The position numbers and the translations under genes are program-made. The notes under the pieces are model-generated. The model was given only the letters and a program-made list of their open reading frames with translations. It did no database searches and was not told the DNA's origin. From the NCBI GenBank assembly GCA_013176395.1, contig JABMLP010000022.1, positions 434,001 through 498,000 of the forward strand: 64,000 nucleotides of DNA, read 5' to 3'. The DNA comes from Venturia oleaginea (Eukaryota; Ascomycota; Dothideomycetes; Venturiales; Venturiaceae). Below, piece after piece: positions 24,604 through 36,106 of the stretch (position 1 is its first letter; each line of letters opens with the position of its first letter).

Positions 24604-25205
24604 GCGAAATAATAATGTGGACACTTTTTTATGACGGGCGGGCAACATCTTCACTACTAATTGGCACATACCCTTTCCTTGTTGTCGTTTTCTTTTCGGC
24701 GTTGAAGCGCTTAGCATCTAGCTGGCTGGCGGGGCCGGTATACCTCTCTTGGATATCATTCGTTCTGTTACTATTCATCGAAGGTTTTGGCCACTATGGG
24801 CGTCGACGCCTTTTTCATGGCGTACTGTATTGTTCGATCAGGGCGAGTGAGGAGTGTACATACCCGGAACGAGAAAGAATTCATCCGTTGACATATTCTA
24901 TTTTTCAATCTAGTCTCATCGCGAGACGGAGCTCTGAACTCAAAGCGAAGGTGACCTTGTGAAGAAGATTACTGTTTCATTTCTGCAATTGTAATCTTTT
25001 GTGAATCGGCGCGGCTCATGCGTTTCCTGAATAGTTTGCCTGCATCTCTTTCACTACTGCCATACCGAAAAGGACGTGCGTAGATTTGATCCCATGCATG
25101 CGCGTTGCTCAGACCGGCCGTGCTTAGATCCGTGCGACGCGAGGAACGTCAAAATCGAGTTTTATTTTAGGTGAGGGGATACAGAATCCATAGGCAGTCT
25201 GAAAC
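24604..25205. other. Intergenic between convergent ends
   Basis: 3' flank of the flippase gene and of the weak minus-strand gene ending at 25206. No supportable gene or repeat. Confidence 0.5.
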
Positions 25206-25806
25206 TTACAATAGAAAAGACTTTGCGAATTTCTGCCAAGTGTCCACGTCTTTCTCGGAAGTGCAATGAATGACCAGAGCCGAGCTCTGTGCATAATCAC
25301 GAGTTGACGCGTTCGCGAAACTTGCAGACTCCATCCCTGGAAAATTGTCCAATAAAGTCAAGCCGGGAACAGACATTTCAGCCGACACTCGCTTTGAACC
25401 CGTCACAAGGCTTACAAAGACGTCGACGCGAAACACAATCCTGTAGTCCGACAAGCCATTACCCACCCGTACCTGTTCAACATCCACTGCCTCCTCTATC
25501 ACACTCCTTCCAGAAATATACAATATTTCTTTGGTCTCGACGTCAACCGGGTGTTTACCAATTCTTCCAAATCGACGACACCATCCACTGTACTACATCT
25601 TCGAGCTCGACCACAATTTCCGACTCATCTCTCCACTTAGAACCGTCCGCACCCTCCCCTATTTCGGTTACGATAAAGCATGGAACGTCGGTAGAAACCC
25701 ATACGGTACAAAGAGTCGTAGGAATTAAGCAAGAGAGACAGCTATCTTTGAAGGGTGGAAGCCATGACAGACGTTGTTCAACGAATCGAGTGAGTACAGA
25801 GTACAT
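25206..25806 (-). CDS. Hypothetical protein antisense to the SEN1 5' end (weak)
   Basis: Minus-strand frame with exon 2 at 25506-25206 and a first exon ending at 25559, joined by a 52-base intron (GTAAAC donor, GGAAG acceptor, GGTTGAC as possible branch point). The product would be about 182 residues if it starts at 25806. That start lies opposite the first exon of SEN1, so an undetected shorter start is likely. The C-terminal part (LSDYRIVFRVDVFVSL, SAEMSVPGLTLLDNFPGM) reads like a folded domain and is more convincing than the N-terminal part. I do not recognise it. The gene would be divergent from and slightly overlapping SEN1. Confidence 0.35.
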
Positions 25807-28800
25807 GCGGCCGCTAAAGTCTACGAGGTTTAACCAAGTGCATAGGGAGCTCAAGGACTTGCCACCAGAACTCCACTGGTTCTGTCCACGCCAGAATCAA
25901 GATGACCTATCGTACTACTACGAGGAAGACGTCTACAACCAACTCAAAGAGGAGGGCGAATCGGGGCGCAGTGTGAGGGAAGCTAAGATCAAAGAGGCCG
26001 AGGAACGTAAACTCATCGTCCTAGATGCGTTGACAATTTTTGCTTTCGATGGTCTAGACGCGCTTGAATACCAGAAAGATTTAAAGGCACGACTTGAGGT
26101 CCAGTTGACATCTTGCGATGTTTGCATTCGGCAATACCACGGTGCCCGAGCACAGCTGCGGTCGCGGCTAGAAGAGCAGTACGATCCTGAAGAGGTGGCA
26201 GCTTTCTTGGGGAAGTTCGATGGCATCAACATCGAAAGAATCTCTGCCGGTCTCGACCATGCGAAATCACAATTGTTGAAATTGCCCGAGTCGCAAAGAC
26301 GCATTTCTGCTCTTGATCCTAGGGGAATCTTTGCCATATTTGAGTGCTTGAGCTGCGAGCCATACCTGCGGAGTGAGCAAATAATGGTTGATCACTTCGA
26401 CGAACCTTTCCGGCTCGTCCAGACCAGGAAGCGTCTCAAGCTGACCAACTTCCTTCCTGCCTTCACAGTGTTTCTCTTTGGAACGAATCAATTTCGTTAT
26501 GATTGGGCCTGGACACACTGGCCGAAGGTCGACCGATCACCTACCGGCGTAGAGTTTGAGTGGGCAATACGAAAACCTCTATTGGCCGCTATGAACAGAG
26601 TCCAGATGACTTCACTAGAGCTCAGATTTCTTTCTACCTTCTGGAGTGGAGCCAAGGTCATATTTTCTCGACTCAGCAAAGATCTTGTCACGCACCACGT
26701 TCGTGCCCTGGAACTCAATATCTACAGGCTGGTCCTGGATCATTTCTCTTTAGCAGTCCTAGAACCACGGGCATTTGGTGACCTGCTTTTCACTTTCAAG
26801 CTCCTGGTTGAGCTATCTCCAACCGACTTCTGGGATTCCATGCGCTCCATTTCACCTACGATCATCGTAGAGCAGATATTCAAGAGTCCTACGCTTGACC
26901 GAATATTATCAAAGCCCGATGCCGTGGAAATGCCAAAACTGAATGACATCTTTGGTTGGATACCAGCCTTCCTAGCTTCGATCAAACCGGCAAACCAGGT
27001 TCCTGCTTGTCGTTCTCTCGTGACAGGACTGATCAAAAAGAGTCAAGACCAGAAATATGCACAAGAAGCACAGTCACACTGCTTCTCATGGGCGCTTCGT
27101 GTTCTCAAACACACGCTTCAAAATCTGAACAAAGAGAGACAACCTGCCACATATGTGGGCGCTGCATGTGTAGGAGATATGCTCGAAATGGTGAATCATC
27201 AACTGCCCTCAATCATCAAATGCACGAAAGGCGCGAAGACTGGTGCACAACATCCAGAAGAGACTGAGTCCGCGCTTAAGATCGTAGAGAGCTCCATAGC
27301 CCTCGATTGTCTCGCATTGGTAATGGACAGAGAAGCCATTTTGAAGTCGAGAGAACGCCAGGAAACGGCGGACAGAGCCTCAAAGGTCCTCTGGACAACA
27401 GTAACTAGGTCCGTCAATGCTGGAGACCAAGCCTTAGCCGCTCATTCACTACTTGGTGCCCGCGAGCTCATCGGTTTGGAAAAGATCGGATCCAAGGTCA
27501 CGGTGTCGAAACCAGAGGCTGTATCTAAGTTCAATACAGCATATGAGACAAAATATGGATACGTCACTGGAGTTTTGGAGAGGCTATCTGATTTCGCTTC
27601 AGTTGAGCTCGCTGCATTCTTTCAAACGGTGGAAACTGCCACATCCATTGTTGTGACTTTGCTATCATCCGAAGATGGCACACGACAGGCGGCTGTTGAT
27701 TTGTTGAAAACAATGAGCGAAAAAGAAACTCGTCGTGAAGCCTTAGGACACATCTTTCAGCACGCGTTTTTGAATATGTTGGTCTCTCTTAACTCGTCCA
27801 TCGGATCGGTCACCAAACAAGCAATTTTCTCCCCGATGCCAGCAATGATCAAATTGTGTCGAGATGTAATTGACGTGCTTTGTAATCCCCAGGATGGCAT
27901 GCTTAGGTCTCGTGACCTCAACGATGAAGAACTCGAAGCAACGAAGGACCTTTGGCGCACTCTTTGGAAGGCTCTGCATGTCATATTTCAGAGAATGGAA
28001 AGCTGGAGCGAAGTTGGCCACGATAAGTCCTTCATGATGGACTTTTGCCGCGACATTATGCAGTTCGCGGACATGCTGTTCAACGAATATAGCGTTTTCG
28101 TCAGTGCCACTGTGGACGAATTTGCGAACGAAGCGCAAAACAAGGCTGCCGGTGTAAAGCTTCTTCAATACCCAAACCACAGTATGAATGAGATGGTCAA
28201 ATGGCTTCGACTGAGAGATGAGTATTTGTCGGAGAAGAGCGTTGAGCTAGTTTGCGGCCTACTTGGAAGGCTTCGAAATGCAGATATGAAGGTTGCAGAA
28301 GAGCCATTGAATTTCATTGAACGCATTTTGGAGCCAGAAAAATCTTCCAGGTTGATCAAAAACAAACTAAGCATGCAACAAAAGGCTGAACTTGGCCGAG
28401 CATTCGAAGACTACACAGGACGCTCTTTGACGCCACCAGAACCCAAGAAGCAAGGCTCCTTGCAATCTTGGGCCGCTTCTGGAAGCAATAGACAACCTAT
28501 TGCCATCGATGGAGATTCCGATGTCGACGCTGATCATAAACGTGTCATTGCTGGCGCTACCACAGCCCAAGACCACTTCAAGCGAATGCAGGCATCAAAG
28601 AAGGCATCTGCCGTTGCAGCACTGAAAGCTAAGCCGAAACAACACCCTACTATGGATATCGATACTATCAAGAGTAAAAGGGCACAGGAAGCAGAGGACA
28701 AAAAGAGACGCGATGCTGCAGCCATTGCAGCTGCTAAAGCCCTGCGGACTGGAGGATTGACCGGAGCTGGCTCAGCCTTGGGTAGCCTAGGTGCTGTAGG

Positions 28801-31785
28801 CAAGGACCACTCAGCTAGGGGGACCGGCATGATGGTGTCTTCGGACGAAAGCGATGATGACGATGATGACGGCCTCGACGAGGAACTTTTCGGTCCAAAG
28901 AAAGGCAAATCGAGCAAGGCTGTTGATCCTAGGCTCCCTCGCATGATTGCTCAGGAAGTCAAAGTGCCGGTCAAAATCCGGCGTATACAACGATCTGCAA
29001 AGGACATGTCCGCTCGTCTTGCGCCCAATCTGTCTAATCTGCACAAAGAGATTCTTGGCTGGGATTTCTTCCATACAGGCGAAGATCCTCCTGGGTCTCG
29101 CCCTGATAGATACCAGAAAGTTGCAAACAGCTTTCGGGATCCGACTGCCTACAAGAAGACTTTCGAGCCACTCCTGGTCATGGAGGCCTGGACAGGACTA
29201 GCTAAGGCGAAGGAGGAAAATTCCTCGAAGCCGTTTGAGATTAAAGTACAGAACTGCACCAGCGTGGATGCGTTTCGAGAGGTTAATGCTACACTGGGGC
29301 ACAATGAGAACCTTGAGGCTCAGATTTCCGAGGGAGATATCATCCTCTTTTCCAAGGGCAAGATGCCACTCACAGCTTCAGACCAACCAAATTGCTTAGC
29401 GCGAGTGTTCAAAATTGCTCGTAAGAAGCAATTTTTAGATGTAACATACCGTGTTGTACCTGGCAGGATGGGTCACTCTCTAGCGCCAGGTGCAATCGTA
29501 TATGCTCTCAAGATAACATCTGTCATTCCCTTGGAGCGTCAGTATGGTGCTCTCATGGGATTGCAGTACTACGATCTTTGTAACTACATCACCAAAGCTG
29601 AACCCTCCCACCTACTTCAATACAAGGATCAAGTCTTAGAGCCCTTCATGAACAACTACCGCCTCAACAAAGCTCAGGCCAAAGCGGTGAAGTCTGCAGT
29701 CGACAATGATGCCTTCACACTCATACAAGGGTATGTACTAATGACTAGTTGGGAGAGATCTTTTCGTCGTTGCTAACAATTTTTAGGCCCCCGGGTTCTG
29801 GAAAGACTAAGACGATTGTAGCCATCGTTGGCTCTTTGCTTTCCGAAAGTCTGCGAGACCAAGGAACCGCAATTAATCGCCCTGGCATGGATGCCCACAA
29901 AACCAGCACCTCGAAGAAATTGTTGGTATGCGCACCATCCAATGCGGCTGTTGATGAACTTGTCATGCGATTCAAAGAAGGAGTCAGAACTACTTCAGGA
30001 CAGATGAAGAAGCTTAACATAGTGCGCCTGGGACGCAGCGACAATATCAACAGCAACGTGACTGATGTCGTGTTGGGTAATCTTGTCAATGCGCGACTGA
30101 GCGGCAACAACAATGGTAAGGACGAAAATCAGCGAGAAGAGACACAAAAGCTGTTCCAAGAACACAAAGAGGTGTCGAGTCGTCTGAATGAGGCTAGGGA
30201 GCGGCTCAATGCCGAGCAGGAAAAAGGGCTTGAAGCCAAAGAGGCCAAGACCGAATTTGAACTTCTGAGAAGAAGAAAAACCGACCTCAGCAGGAAAATT
30301 GACGAAGCCAGGGACAAAGAGAATCAGAAGAGTCGTACCGCCGATCTAGAACGAAAGCGAGTGCAACAGGCGATCTTAAATGAAGCTCACATCATTTGTG
30401 GAACGCTCAGCGGCAGCGGTCACGACATGTTTCAGAAGTTAGACATCGAGTTCGAAACGGTCATTGTTGATGAGGCAGCGCAATGCGTCGAAATGGAGGT
30501 CTTGATTCCCTTGAAATATGGTTGTGCGAAGTGTATTCTGGTTGGCGATCCGAAACAGTTACCGCCAACTGTCTTCTCAAAGCTGGCGGCCAAGTACTCG
30601 TACGAACAGAGTTTGTTTGTGCGCATGCAAGGCAACCGTCCTCAAGACGTGCATTTACTGGACACACAATACAGAATGCACCCTGAGATCAGTCTCTTTC
30701 CAAGCAGGTCTTTCTACGATGGGAAACTGCTTGATGGGCCAGATATGGCGAATCTTCGCATTGCGCCTTGGCACGCTGAAGCTCTCCTCGGCCCTTATCG
30801 CTTCTTCGACGTTCAAGGAAAACATTCGGCAGCACCGAAGGGCCATTCGCTTGTCAATGTTGCGGAGATCGATGTTGCCTTGCAACTGGTGGAGAAATTG
30901 ACGGCATCCGTGCCCACGTACAATTTCAAGGGGAAGATTGGTATTATCACACCGTACAAGAGCCAGCTTCGTGAACTGAAAGAGCGCTTTTCTCAGCATT
31001 ATGGCAAAACCATCCTAGGTTCGATCGACTTCAACACCACGGACGCTTTCCAGGGACGAGAAAGCGAAGTCATTATCTTCTCCTGTGTTCGAGCTGCGCC
31101 ATCCGGCGGTCTTGGTTTCCTGTCTGATGTTCGCCGCATGAACGTAGGTTTGACCCGAGCCAAGTCTTCGCTATTTGTGCTGGGTAATTCGGAATCTCTG
31201 ATGCGAGGAGAGTTCTGGAAGAAAATGATTGATGATGCCAAAGCCAGAGATCGGCATTCGCCTGCTCAATTGATTGCTTCGTTGAAGGGTTCGAAAGGGT
31301 CGATGACCGCATTGGCGATTAACAATGCGCCATCTGCACCCAAGGTCATGTCTTCGGTTCCAGTTCGGATGGAGACCAATAACGACGTGGTGATGTCGAA
31401 CGGTGATTTCAGGTCCGGATCAGGATCGAGACAGTCATCCGTCGAATCAACAACGTCGAACAAGAAGGGCTTCAAAAAAGAAGCTTCGCCACTTCCAGTC
31501 AAGGAGGAGTCGACGATCAAAGAGGAGGATCAATCTTTGAAAAGGAAATTTGACGACGTCGACATGAAGGACCTGTTTTCTGAAGATGAAGATGAAGATG
31601 AAACCAAGGAGCTGCCAAAGGAGGAGGAAAAGCTTATCATCAAAGATGAGAGCAAACCCACCCCGCCGCTGCCGGTGACGAAACCTGACCCCTCAGTATC
31701 ACGTCCCCCTGGTCTAAAGCGTCGGAAAGCGGCTGCCAATCCATTTATGCAACCGAACAGGCCAAAGAAACCGAAGACGGGTTAG
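25764..31785 (+). CDS. SEN1: Sen1-type superfamily 1 RNA/DNA helicase
   Basis: Exons 25764-25789, 25846-29730, 29787-31785, giving 1969 residues. The start at 25764 (MTDVVQRIE joined to ELKDLPPELHWFCP) is chosen because it recreates the conserved Sen1 N-terminus. An ATG frame from 25289 is open but reads as leader. Sen1 unwinds R-loops and ends Pol II transcription of non-coding RNAs together with Nrd1/Nab3-type factors. The N-terminal helical SEN1_N region spans about 1-750. The C-terminal helicase has GPPGSGKTKT (about 1304, split by the last intron), DEAAQCVE (about 1532), GDPKQLPPTV, QYRMHPE (about 1597), DAFQGRESE (about 1722) and GLTRAKSSL. The tail is charged and has KRRKAA-like nuclear signals. 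The last intron has a perfect TGCTAAC branch point. Confidence 0.95.
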
Positions 31786-33233
31786 TTCGCGGAAGAGAGT
31801 TGAGCTGTACTAATATTGACAAATTGCTGGTGTATACGAATTGCGGGATTTCCAGGAATAAATCAAGGAACAAAAGTCATGCACGGAAGCTAGCCCTAGC
31901 TTTACATTCCGTGAAGGGAGGAGAAACTCCGAGCAGGTGGTGGCTGCCCGTAGGCGTACGTAAAGGCACGTGGGATCGTGAAATCTCCTTAGTTTGGCTC
32001 CTGAACTGTCGTTCGAGGCGTCACAAAAAAGAGACGATTTGCATATATTCAGAGAAGTTTTCGGGTATTTCCAGCGAAGAAAAGGGTTGCATTTGGTGAA
32101 GATTCTATTAGCGGGCATTTTTATTGTAATGTGGAGGAGCATGAAGAATTCTGCTACATTAGGATGAGAATTTGCATCAGAACCGAGCAGAAGCTCATTC
32201 GGTGAAAATACATAGATGATGTTTGCTATTTTGGAGGAGTCCGATGCAAGGGAATCGTCTGCGCGCCCGGCTCCACAATCAAGCCGGACTCGAGAACAGT
32301 TGCCGGTACGGATGCGACTGGAACACGAATCGGGAGAGATAATTGAGCAGGAAGTCGTGATTCATCTGCGCCACAAGCATCCTTCCCGCTGGTGGTGGGC
32401 TTTCTAACATATGATAGGTCGAGGTGAGACGCCTGAGAGTACGAACGCTTCGGCACGCCCCTTACACGGCTCTCTGCATTCTCTTTGTCAAAGCCTTTCT
32501 CTTTCTCTCATTCTCCTTGCCTATTCAGAACCACTGCAACGTCAAATTCCTCTTTCCTGAATTCATCAAATTAGACAACCAGCTACCCGACGCTCTGGCA
32601 TCAAGCCCTTTTCTGCCACGAGGAGCCACAAAACGCCAAATATTTGAATTCCTCAATATACGGTCTTGAACCTTGCTTCTTGGCCCAAGGGAGAACGACC
32701 GGACCCGCACCGGTTTGAGCGAACTCACATTGAGGTTGGCTACCTCCTAATTCCGCTACTGTTTGTCTCTCCTTGCCATCGATTCTGTGTAGCTGTTCGT
32801 CAGCACCGACAAACTTGTCCTGACCCGGCATCGGTTGAAAAAGTCCATCTGCAGTTTCCCAGGTTTCGACATGGGTAGTTTTACGAAGGGATGTAAGTGG
32901 GTGCCAGATGCAGTACGACTGTCCTCATAGCACAGACAGGTCTTTATCTCTCTTCTCGCCAATGTGGCGTAATAAAATGACTTCTATTGCCATGAAACTT
33001 TGTCGAGGTATGAAGCTTCATTCAACCTCTGAGCTTGGATATCCTATAGCTTCCCATACCATCTTCCTACATTCTTATGTTCCCTTATTACAGCGCCCTC
33101 CTCCAGCTTACAGCTTGTCTGTACTTATCTAGCAGCTATCCGTGCTCAGGATACACAGCGTCTTCTATCCTTGACGCAGCTCTCCGAGACGCAGCGCGGC
33201 CACCTGTCCAACCTTGAACACCAGTCTCTCGCC
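31786..33233. other. Intergenic, 1.4 kb
   Basis: SEN1 3' flank followed by the upstream region of the gene at 33321. Pyrimidine-rich blocks (32480-32530, 33100-33200) suit a promoter/leader. No open frame is convincing on either strand. Confidence 0.5.
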
Positions 33234-33311
33234 ATGGATCTTGTTCGTAACCCCGATGGACCAGCTGGAGATTCCACCGCAGCTGTCAGACCACGAACAT
33301 ATGTCCCCTAA
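33234..33311 (+). promoter_or_regulatory. Upstream ORF, 25 codons plus stop
   Basis: An ATG in a strong context (CGCCATGGAT) opens a 25-codon frame that ends 9 bases before the ATG chosen for the next gene. It could lower translation of the main frame, or it could be a first exon whose splice I cannot place. Confidence 0.35.
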
Positions 33312-33320
33312 CCTGAGCCG

Positions 33321-35834
33321 ATGTTGTCTCCGGCCAATTCGGCATCCCCCACCGCCGAAAGCCCTCCCACAACTCCCTTCCCTGCCACCAGCTTCATCAC
33401 CGACAGAACCAAATCCACACACTCCCAGGGTGATTCATGGCCCTCTTTCAGCCACGAGCTTCTGTACGAATTTCCAATATCGCTAGGTATGGCAGCCACA
33501 ATGCAGGGGTCTCGAGAAAAATCTACTGCTGCCGCGAGGGCCCGGAAGAGCTCTATTGCTCTGCCAAAATCGAGTGCGACTTTGGACATGGCTTTCTTCC
33601 TGAAGAACACGGGTCCCAATTCCGATGGCAAAACTGCTCAAAAGGACAAAGTCAACCTCAAGAGAATGGGATTGGGAATTTTCAAGAAGAAGAGGGAGGA
33701 GGATGTCTCTAATCGGAAAGCTGTTTATAACTCTCCACAGCATGATCGAGCGGAGCCAAAATTCACTTTGCTAGGTAGTCACTTTTGTGTCCAGTTCATA
33801 TTCAAGGATGTGCTGACATTTTATAGGAACCCCATATCTTGAGATAGTCCCGCATCCTACCCCGCTCAAGATTGAAGGCCTGAATATTTCGAAGAGGCAA
33901 GTCTCCAGCCTACATATCCATCTACCAGGCTAACGTACTTCAGTCCCGGCTTACTATGGCCGAACTCACCTCACCATTTATCTGTTCCATCACAGGAAGA
34001 TAACCCAGACGCACATGGAACGGAGACTATCGACAACTGGATCTCAACATTCACCAACCCAAATCAGGAAGATGAGCTCGATTCTCCAACCTCGCAGGGC
34101 ATATCCATGCTCTACAACACGCCCTCAAACTCATCGAGACACAACTCCTACATGATCCCGGCTGGCACGTTGCCTTGGTTAGCGGAAGATGGTGGCTTCA
34201 AGTTGACCATGGACAGTGCCAATCAACGCGATGTTCAAGGTGAGGAGGAATCACAATTACGTTTGGCGTTGGGCGGTCATCCGCCCTCTCCAAGAGAGCA
34301 CAAGCGCTCAATTAGCATTCCCATTCCAGGTTACGACAGGCAAATCACTTGCACTTTCGAAAATGACTCTTTGGAGCAACTCATTGAGGCAGCTTCCGTA
34401 TCTCCGAAGGACAAAATTGATCACAGGGCCGCAGAACTCATGAACGGGCAAGGGTCTAGGAAACCAGTTGTTGATGCTGAACAAGCAACAGCTGGTTCGA
34501 AATCCAACGTCAAGGATTTCAAAGCTCTACCATATCTTCCAAGCGAAGCAATTGAGAGTGCGAATAATAACAACCTCACGACAAGCTCCAGGCTACAGAT
34601 GTGGAGGCAGCGAGATGTGGCCACGACTACGAGTCCTGTGAGAGCCACGTATGTTCCGAGATCGCGAAGGACGACAATGATCAAGAGCCTCCATGATCTT
34701 GGTAATCAAGATAAAGAACCCGAGGAGGATACCCAAGTAGTAGCCCAGAAGGACTCCACTCCGCCATCAACGGCGCGGTCTTCCCAGGTACAGGTATCAG
34801 CCGAGTCAACTCCAACAACAAACAGGAATAGCATGGCTCTCTCCCAAGTCATGCTGGTTGCAGAGCAGATGCCTGTCCCCCGAGGTCGGAACATCAACAA
34901 ACCTGCACCTTTATTCTTGCGAGGCCGTCCTGGTGGCAAGACAAAGACTATTGCGGTTCGAGAAGGTGACTTGGATATCGACTACGTCTCTGTTCAAATG
35001 ACGACACCAACTCCCCTCTTAGTTTCAACCCCCCATACCGCTAAATCCAAGAACTCGACTGGGGACACACCTGTTCTCCGACCTATGAAGTTCGAAGAAC
35101 CACAAAGACCTGCTCCAAGAGCACCGTTGCCGGCTCCTGTTCGGTCTGGACCTCGAGCTGTATCTCCGCAGCTTAGTGGAGTTGCGACTCCGAGCCAGAC
35201 ACCACCGGGAGTCCCACCCCGGAGTCTTGCTCGTCTGAATTCAACGACGGAAGAGGCGAGGCCACTACTACAGCAACAGCAACACCAAGAATCATCCGCC
35301 TCGCAATCGTCAGCTCCATCCCAAGGCCCGTCCCTCCAATTCCCCAAGCGCTCATCATCCCTCATGTCGAAATCTCGAAACGAGTACGCTTTTGCACATG
35401 CCCATATCCATACCCAGGTCCAAGCCCAAGGGCAAACACAAACCCAATCTCCATTGCAATCACCACCGCAATCTTCAACCTCGTCAACGCATCATAGTAC
35501 CAAGCAACTCCAATCTCCCCGACAGACATGTAGTAGAGCATCCAATCACACAAACACCTCTACAGGCGGTCCGTCGGAGAAATACAAGAAAATGACGGAG
35601 TTGGAGGCGTTGAGACGGAAGAATAGGTTGTTGGAGGCTGCTTTGATGGCTGTTCTTAAGACGGCGGGGACGCTTAATCAATGTCCCTGTAGGTTTTTGG
35701 AGTCGTATCGATCGAGTTCTAGTCGGTCGGGTAGTTCGAGGGTGTCTTTGCCGAGGGGTGCGAGGACGATGGACGGGAACAGGAAGGATGCGAGGACGGA
35801 TGAGGGGGGAAGGGGAGGAAGGGGGGGAGGATGA
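33321..35834 (+). CDS. Ser/Gln/Pro-rich protein with C-terminal coiled coil, unknown function; probably frameshifted near its end
   Basis: Exons 33321-33774, 33827-33896, 33944-35834, giving 804 residues. The first intron is ordinary (52 bases, TGCTGAC branch point). The second is a GC-AG intron (GCAAGT donor, 47 bases, GCTAAC branch point), supported because it joins NISK to SPGLLWPNSP in frame. Most of the protein is low-complexity Ser, Pro and Gln, including a histidine/glutamine stretch encoded near 35400. The most ordered parts are TPYLEIVPHPTPLKIEG after the first intron and a helix YKKMTELEALRRKNRLLEAA followed by LKTAGTLNQCPCRF at the end. No enzyme domain is seen. The frame stops inside a G-rich run, while a second frame stays open for 91 more codons (see next entry). 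Confidence 0.7.
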
Positions 35835-36106
35835 AGGAAGGGGAAATGGGGAGGGTTGATTTGGGAAGGGTTGGGGAGGTTGGGCGGGATGGTTTTGATG
35901 TCGTTGGGGCTGGGGGGGAGGAGGTTCATGATGGGTATTTGAGTGTTATGGCCGGGGATGGAAGTACGCGTACCTCTTCTCCTTCTAATTCTTCTGGGTT
36001 TGGTGCCGGGTGGGCTGGGGCTGGGGCTAGGGCGAGGACGGGGAGTGTGGCTAGTTTTGAGAATGGTGTTAGTGCTTTGGAGGTGTTTTTGGGTACGAGG
36101 GTTTAG
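35831..36106 (+). other. Probable displaced C-terminus of the 33321 gene
   Basis: This 91-codon frame overlaps the stop of the preceding gene and is offset by one base. Its composition (Gly/Ser/Ala-rich, ending VSALEVFLGTRV) is protein-like. G6 (35804-35809) and G7 (35821-35827) runs just before the stop are natural spots for a one-base loss, in the genome or in the assembly. One extra G would fuse the two frames. No intron fits. Confidence 0.5.

Noticed and set aside
25289..25763. Upstream extension of the SEN1 frame
   Set aside because: The Thr/Ser-rich text is unlike Sen1. The conserved N-terminus is recreated by the 26-base exon at 25764.
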